Assembly (NCBI GenBank): GCA_002392835.1 | Contig: DGHX01000120.1 | Span: 1-9,238 of the forward strand | Reading direction: 5' to 3' | DNA: 9,238 bases | From: Prevotella sp. UBA3837 | GTDB lineage: Bacteria; Bacteroidota; Bacteroidia; Bacteroidales; Bacteroidaceae | Notes under the pieces: model-generated | The model's input: only the letters and a program-made list of their open reading frames with translations | The model's database searches: none | Told to the model about the DNA's origin: nothing | Program-made: the position numbers and the translations under genes | Shown here: positions 5,581 to 9,238 of the stretch, piece by piece | Numbering within the stretch: the first letter of the stretch is position 1 | How the letters are laid out: each line of letters starts with the position of its first letter

Positions 5581-6734
5581 CACATGGGCTGTCCGCTGCT
5601 TCTCTCGAGCTCTATGCGGAAGGTGGTGCCCCGCCCCACCTCGCTCTGCTTGACGTAGATGTGTCCGTGGTGATACTCCTCAACGATGCGCTTGGCCAGC
5701 GAGAGGCCCAGTCCCCAGCCGCGCTTCTTCGTGGTGAAGCCCGGGCGGAACACATTGCGCAGGTTCTTCTTGCGGATACCGCGCCCGGTGTCAACGACCT
5801 CTACGGCCACAGTGTCGCCCTCCTCCAACAGCCAGAGGTCTATCTTCCCGGGCTGGCCCTCCATGGCGTCGACGGCGTTCTTGCAGAGGTTCTCGAACAC
5901 CCACTCGAAGAGCGACGCGTTGATCTTCACCACCACGGGGTGGCCGGGGTAGTGGCCCTTGATGCTGACGTGCTGGCTGGTGCGGCGGTCCATGTAGCTG
6001 ATGACGTGGTCGAGCACCTCCTGCATGGGCGTGTCTACGGGCTCGGGGCGCGAGCCTATCTTCGAGAAGCGCTCAGCGATGCGCTCCAGCCGCCTGACGT
6101 CTTTCTCCATCTCGGGCAGCAGCTCATCGTCAGGATAATTCTCCTTCAGAATCTCCGTCCAGGCCATGAGGCTCGAGATGGGCGTGCCCAGCTGGTGGGC
6201 CGTCTCCTTCGACAGTCCCACCCACACCTTGTTCTGCTCGGCGCGCTTGCTGCTGAGCAGTGCGAAGATGGCCACCACCACGAAGAGCATGACCACGCCG
6301 AGCTGCCAGTAGGGGTACTGCGTGAGCTGCTTCAGCAGCGTCGACTCGTCGTAGCACACCAGCTGGTAGTCGTTCTCGCCCAGTGGAATGCGTATGGTGT
6401 CGCCGGCCTGTCGCATGCGGCGGGCGTAGGCGTCTACGCCGGCAGTGTCGCTGATGTTGCGGTACTCCAGCACGTTGCCCGCGGCATCGGTCACGGCGAC
6501 GGGTATGGTGGTGTTGCTCTCAATGAAGGCCAGCGCCAGGCTCAGGTCGGTGTTGCCGTCGGCCTCCTGCACGAAGTTCATGGCCTTTGCCCAGAGGTCC
6601 ATCTTCGTGCGCTCCTCCTGCTTGAGCTTGCTCACCAACTGGTGGCTGACGAGCAGCGAGGCACCGGCGATGACCACCGCCGCCGCCACCAGCAGGATCT
6701 TCACCTGCCGAATACGGTCTGTCCACTGCTTCAT
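5580..6734 (-). CDS. Membrane sensor histidine kinase, orphan
   Basis: The protein has 384 residues from the ATG at 6734; an in-frame extension to 6851 runs through the promoter and is rejected. TM1 spans about 11-31 and TM2 about 143-161, enclosing an extracytoplasmic sensor region of about 110 residues with no recognised ligand motif. The phosphoacceptor is His180 in SKETAHQLGTPISSLMAW, the HQLGTP variant of the H-box. The HATPase domain follows with the N-box NLCKNAVDAM (Asn286), G1 DTGRG (Asp315), F-box FRPGFTTK and G2 GWGLGL (339-344), so all ATP-binding motifs look intact. It would autophosphorylate on His and pass phosphate to a response regulator, but none lies next to it. It is divergent from the RND efflux genes, which makes control of efflux a reasonable guess and no more. 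Confidence 0.92.
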   Translation of the reverse strand: MKQWTDRIRQVKILLVAAAVVIAGASLLVSHQLVSKLKQEERTKMDLWAKAMNFVQEADGNTDLSLALAFIESNTTIPVAVTDAAGNVLEYRNISDTAGVDAYARRMRQAGDTIRIPLGENDYQLVCYDESTLLKQLTQYPYWQLGVVMLFVVVAIFALLSSKRAEQNKVWVGLSKETAHQLGTPISSLMAWTEILKENYPDDELLPEMEKDVRRLERIAERFSKIGSRPEPVDTPMQEVLDHVISYMDRRTSQHVSIKGHYPGHPVVVKINASLFEWVFENLCKNAVDAMEGQPGKIDLWLLEEGDTVAVEVVDTGRGIRKKNLRNVFRPGFTTKKRGWGLGLSLAKRIVEEYHHGHIYVKQSEVGRGTTFRIELERSSGQPM

Positions 6735-6760
6735 GCCACGTGTCGTTTTCTTGTTCGCGG

Positions 6761-6792
6761 CAAAGTTACAAAGTTTTTTTGTCATGGCCAAC
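6761..6792 (-). promoter_or_regulatory. Promoter of the histidine kinase gene
   Basis: On the minus strand, TAACTTTG (6761-6768) is preceded at 20 bp by GTTG (6789-6792), a fair match to the -33 and -7 boxes. The start would be near 6754, about 20 nt before the ATG. This supports 6734 as the translation start. Confidence 0.6.
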
Positions 6793-6902
6793 AAAAACGG
6801 CGAAAAACATGCCTCGTGGCTGCCGGTCCTCGCCAGCGAAACGGAAAACAATACTCACCTGCTGAGACTGTTTTGCTAATAAAGTGTAAAATATTTGTTC
6901 AC

Positions 6903-6936
6903 TTTGCTGACCTTCCGCAATTATTTTGTAACTTTG
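6903..6936 (+). promoter_or_regulatory. Promoter of the RND efflux operon
   Basis: TAACTTTG at 6929-6936 matches the -7 consensus; TTTG at 6903-6906 is a possible -33 box, but the 22-bp gap is a little long. Transcription would start near 6941-6944, leaving a leader of about 75 nt, longer than for other genes here. The rest of the gap, 6793-6902, shows nothing I can name. Confidence 0.55.
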
Positions 6937-6943
6937 CAGGCCG

Positions 6944-6970
6944 AAAACCCAAACCATGCTTTTGGGTTTT
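6944..6970 (+). promoter_or_regulatory. Leader hairpin before the efflux adaptor
   Basis: AAAACCCAAA (6944-6953) and TTTGGGTTTT (6961-6970) form a perfect 10-bp stem with the 7-nt loop CCATGCT. It would sit at or very near the 5' end of the transcript predicted from the promoter. It could stabilise the mRNA, act in attenuation (the right arm ends in TTTT), or be part of an operator in DNA. Confidence 0.5.
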
Positions 6971-7009
6971 ACAAAACGGACACATCAACAACATTTTAGC
7001 GACAAGTAA
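6956..7009 (+). CDS. Possible 17-residue leader peptide
   Basis: An ATG located in the loop of the leader hairpin opens a 17-codon frame, MLLGFTKRTHQQHFSDK, ending in TAA 9 bp before the adaptor ATG. Its position, wholly within the leader and close to the downstream start, fits a regulatory upstream ORF. Its small size means chance cannot be excluded, and no ribosome-binding signal is visible, although these are generally weak in this group. Confidence 0.3.
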   Translation: MLLGFTKRTHQQHFSDK

Positions 7010-7018
7010 ATAATAGGT

Positions 7019-8197
7019 ATGAAAAAGAAGAAATTGTTTTTGGCAGCTGCCCTCTCCACGGCCCTGGTGTCGTGTGGCGGTGGCGGCGGCATGCCCAGCT
7101 TTGGCGACAACGAGTATCCCGTGGCCGAGGTGACCACCTCGATGGCTGAGATGCAGACCACCTATCCTGCCGTCATCAACGGCATTCAGGATGTTGAGAT
7201 TCGCCCGAAGGCATCTGGATTCCTTACGAAGATCAATGTGACCGAGGGCCAGACCGTGCAGGCCGGCCAGGTGCTGTTCGTCATCGACAACGAGACGTAC
7301 CAGGCCCAGGTGCGCCAGGCCCAGGCTGCCGTGAACACGGCTCAGAGCGCCGTGAACACCGCCAAGCTGACGTATGACAACTCGAAGCAGCTCTTCGAGA
7401 GCCACGTCATTGGCGACTATGAGATGCAGACCGCCGAGAACAGCTATAAGAGCGCCCAGGCCCAGCTGGCCCAGGCCCAGGCCCAGCTGGCCTCGGCCCG
7501 CGAGGCGCTGAGCTTCTGCTATGTGAAGAGCCCCGCCCGCGGCGTCGTGGGCACGCTGCCCTTCAAGAAGGGTGCCCTGGTGAGCGCCTCAAACGTGCTG
7601 ACCCACGTGAGCGACATCAGCCAGATGGAGGTGTACTTCTCGATGACCGAGAAGGACATGCTGGCCCTGTCGAAGGGTGAGGGCGGTCTGCAGGGAGCCG
7701 TGAACAACTTCCCCCCGGTGAAGTTGCAGCTGGCTGACGGCACCATCTACGGCCATGAGGGCCAGGTGGCCACCATCAGCGGCGTCATTGAGCAGGCCAC
7801 CGGCTCGGTGCAGCTGAAGGCCCGCTTCCCCAACCCCGAGAGCCTGCTGAAGAGCGGCGGCAGCGGCACCATCATCGTGCCGCGCCAGAACGTGGGAGCC
7901 ATCGTCGTACCGCAGAGCGTGGTCATGGAGGTGCAGAACAAGAAGTTCGTCTACGTGCTGGGCGACAGCAACAAGGTGGCCTACACCGAGATTACCGTTG
8001 ACCCGCAGGACGACGGCAAGAACTTCATCGTCACCAGCGGCCTCTCTGCCGGCGACAAGTACGTCACCAACGGCATCACCAAGCTGACTGACAAGATGGA
8101 GATAGTGCCCATCACGCCGCAGCGCTACCAGGAGAAGATTCAGGAGCAGGCCAAGGCCATGACTGCCGGCGACATTGTCGAGGCAATGACGAAATAA
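7019..8197 (+). CDS. RND efflux periplasmic adaptor (membrane fusion protein)
   Basis: This 392-residue lipoprotein has a signal ending ALVSC, so Cys19 is probably lipidated and anchored to the inner membrane, followed by a Gly-rich linker. Lipoyl-type half motifs lie at about 55-92 (IRPKASGFLTKINVTEGQTVQAGQVLFVID) and 168-205 (YVKSPARGVVGTLPFKKGALV), flanking an Ala/Gln-rich coiled-coil hairpin at about 93-165 with AQAQLAQAQAQLASARE. A beta-barrel region follows (about 205-285, with the family signature-like RFPNPESLLKSGGSGTI), then the membrane-proximal domain to about 370. This is the AcrA/MexA order and length. It links the inner-membrane pump that follows to an outer-membrane TolC-like factor, not in the window. 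Substrates cannot be told from sequence. The spacing to the pump gene is unusually large and taken up by an inverted repeat. Confidence 0.95.
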   Translation: MKKKKLFLAAALSTALVSCGGGGGMPSFGDNEYPVAEVTTSMAEMQTTYPAVINGIQDVEIRPKASGFLTKINVTEGQTVQAGQVLFVIDNETYQAQVRQAQAAVNTAQSAVNTAKLTYDNSKQLFESHVIGDYEMQTAENSYKSAQAQLAQAQAQLASAREALSFCYVKSPARGVVGTLPFKKGALVSASNVLTHVSDISQMEVYFSMTEKDMLALSKGEGGLQGAVNNFPPVKLQLADGTIYGHEGQVATISGVIEQATGSVQLKARFPNPESLLKSGGSGTIIVPRQNVGAIVVPQSVVMEVQNKKFVYVLGDSNKVAYTEITVDPQDDGKNFIVTSGLSAGDKYVTNGITKLTDKMEIVPITPQRYQEKIQEQAKAMTAGDIVEAMTK

Positions 8198-8206
8198 TTA
8201 ACAAGG

Positions 8207-8353
8207 GGGAGTCAAAGAAGTTAAAGGGAGCTAAAGGAGTTAAAGGACAATAGTCCTGCTGCTCCGGACAGCCTCCTTAGCTCTGCTGACAGACAAGCGA
8301 TTATCTCTATTGTCCTTTAACTCCTTTAGCTCCCTTTAACTCCTTTAACTCCC
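8207..8353. repeat. Large inverted repeat between efflux adaptor and pump genes
   Basis: Arms at 8207-8253 and 8307-8353 are reverse complements at 45 of 47 positions, including a perfect 35-bp stretch (8219-8253 with 8307-8341), around a 53-bp spacer. Within the arms, short near-repeats such as GTTAAAGGGA, GCTAAAGGA and GTTAAAGGA follow one another. In the transcript this would fold into a very stable hairpin that ends 10 nt before the pump ATG. No T-run follows, so it is not a standard terminator. It may be an interspersed repeat inserted in the operon, or a regulator of pump level. The spacer itself shows no gene. Confidence 0.92.
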
Positions 8354-8363
8354 ATCAGAGACA

Positions 8364-9238
8364 ATGACATTTACAAACTTCATAAAACGGCCCGTGCTGT
8401 CGACGGTGATCTCCATCCTCATCGTCATCCTGGGCTTTATCGGTCTGGCCACGCTGCCCATTGAGCAGTACCCAGACATTGCACCGCCCACGGTGGTGGT
8501 GTTCACCAGCTATCCCGGTGCCGACGCCGAGACAGTGAAGAACTCGGTGCTCGCCCCCCTGGAGGAGAGCATCAACGGTGTGGAGGGCATGGACTACATG
8601 TCGTCATCGGCCGGCAGCGGCTCGGCCAGCATCAGCATCCTCTTCCGCCAGGGCATGAACCCCGACATGTGCGCCGTGAACGTGCAGAACCGCGTGCAGC
8701 AGGCACAGTCGCTGCTGCCCGCTGAGGTGACGCGCATCGGCGTGACGGTGATGAAGCGCCAGACCAGCCAGGTGCTCATGTTCACCCTGACCAGCGACGG
8801 GCGCTACGACGACGAGTTCCTGACGAACTACAACAATATTAATATTGTGCCGGCCATCAAGCGTATACAGGGTGTGGGCGACGTGCAGAGCCCCGGCCTG
8901 AAGACCTACGCCATGCGCATCTGGCTGAAGCCCGACGTGATGAAGCAGTACGGGCTGATGCCGAGCGACATCACCGGCCTGCTGGCCGAGCAGAACATCG
9001 AGGCCGCCCCGGGCCAGTTCGGCGAGCAGAGCGACGTGGCCTACGAGTACGCCATGCGCTATACCGGCCGCCTGAAGAGCGCCGAGGAGTTTGGCAACAT
9101 CGTCATCACCAGCGACGCCACCGGCAACACGCTGCGCCTGAAGGACGTGGCACGCATTGAGCTGGGCGGACAGCAGTACACGGTGTCGATGAAGAACAAC
9201 AACATCCCGTCGGTGATGGGCATGGTGCAGCAGATTGC
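8364..9238 (+). CDS. RND multidrug efflux pump, inner-membrane subunit (partial)
   Basis: The frame is open from the ATG at 8364 to the window end, giving 291 residues of a protein normally about 1,040 long. It begins FIKRPVLSTVISILIVILG, the first transmembrane helix typical of AcrB/MexB (HAE1 family), followed by LPIEQYPDIAPPTVVV and SYPGADAETV, which are near-diagnostic. The porter domain continues with VNVQNRVQQAQSLLP, GVGDVQSPGLKTYAMRIWL and LKDVARIELGGQQY. It uses proton-motive force to export drugs or other amphiphiles from the periplasm through the adaptor. It is in the same operon as the adaptor; no promoter is seen between them. The proton-relay Asp residues in TM4 lie beyond the window. 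Confidence 0.96.
   Translation, partial: MTFTNFIKRPVLSTVISILIVILGFIGLATLPIEQYPDIAPPTVVVFTSYPGADAETVKNSVLAPLEESINGVEGMDYMSSSAGSGSASISILFRQGMNPDMCAVNVQNRVQQAQSLLPAEVTRIGVTVMKRQTSQVLMFTLTSDGRYDDEFLTNYNNINIVPAIKRIQGVGDVQSPGLKTYAMRIWLKPDVMKQYGLMPSDITGLLAEQNIEAAPGQFGEQSDVAYEYAMRYTGRLKSAEEFGNIVITSDATGNTLRLKDVARIELGGQQYTVSMKNNNIPSVMGMVQQI
8833..8848. repeat. 16-bp perfect palindrome in the pump gene
   Basis: ACAATATTAATATTGT is a perfect palindrome and an AT-only island in an otherwise GC-rich gene. It encodes part of NYNNINIVP, where related pumps often have similar Asn-rich sequence (in E. coli AcrB the equivalent is SDYVAANMKDAI), so the codons may be the full explanation. Confidence 0.4.

Noticed and set aside
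6735..6851. N-terminal extension of the histidine kinase to 6851
   Set aside because: It runs through the matched -33/-7 promoter at 6761-6792; MKQWTDRIRQ followed by TM1 is the natural start.
5661..7013. 450-codon open frame on the plus strand opposite the histidine kinase
   Set aside because: The minus strand codes for a kinase with all motifs; the plus-strand frame is a shadow favoured by GC-rich third positions and has no recognisable domains.
8207..8353. Inverted repeat as a CRISPR or intrinsic terminator
   Set aside because: There is only one pair of arms in inverted orientation, so not CRISPR; no T-run follows the right arm and the pump gene begins 10 bp later, so a plain terminator is unlikely.

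Overview
The window looks like a piece of a Bacteroidales chromosome, most likely Prevotellaceae. Several things point that way. Putative promoters match the Bacteroidetes sigma(ABfr) -7 box TAnnTTTG (TACCTTTG, TATCTTTG and three TAACTTTG), there is little Shine-Dalgarno signal, coding DNA is GC-rich while the gaps are AT-rich, two lipoproteins carry short lipoboxes ending in Cys, and a GH95 fucosidase and an RND efflux operon are present. Exact genus cannot be fixed from sequence reading alone.

Layout. (1) 1-134: AT-rich upstream region with a small hairpin, a direct repeat, a palindrome and a promoter. (2) 135-2672 (+): a secreted GH95 alpha-L-fucosidase-type glycoside hydrolase whose reading frame contains three stretches that look like repeat DNA accommodated in frame. 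(3) 2673-2726: a heptanucleotide tandem array where two convergent genes meet. (4) 2718-4466 (-): a two-gene operon encoding an MFS-type membrane protein with an extra C-terminal membrane module and an internal 42-bp tandem repeat, followed by an 85-residue single-pass membrane protein. (5) 4467-4605: a divergent promoter region with two dyads. (6) 4606-5505 (+): a glycine-zipper lipoprotein with QYxNx repeats and a C-terminal putative beta-sandwich. (7) 5526-5580: a bidirectional terminator with a duplicated arm. (8) 5580-6734 (-): a membrane sensor histidine kinase without an adjacent response regulator. (9) 6735-7018: a divergent promoter region that holds the kinase promoter and the efflux promoter, with a leader hairpin and a possible 17-codon leader ORF. 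(10) 7019-8197 and 8364 to the window end (+): periplasmic adaptor and inner-membrane pump of an RND multidrug efflux system, separated by a 166-bp gap that is almost entirely one large inverted repeat.

How the genes work together: the adaptor and pump are two parts of a tripartite efflux complex; an outer-membrane factor may follow beyond the window. The histidine kinase is divergent from the pump operon and could control it, but this is only suggested by position. The fucosidase, MFS protein and lipoprotein have no obvious functional link to each other.

No tRNA, rRNA, CRISPR array, transposase or integrase was seen. The most unusual signal is the density and variety of repeats: an 83-bp palindromic element inside the fucosidase frame, a 47-bp inverted repeat between the efflux genes, and tandem repeats of 7, 15, 39 and 42 bp. 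I do not see a clear new defence or biosynthetic system; the palindromic elements are the best candidates for something under-described.
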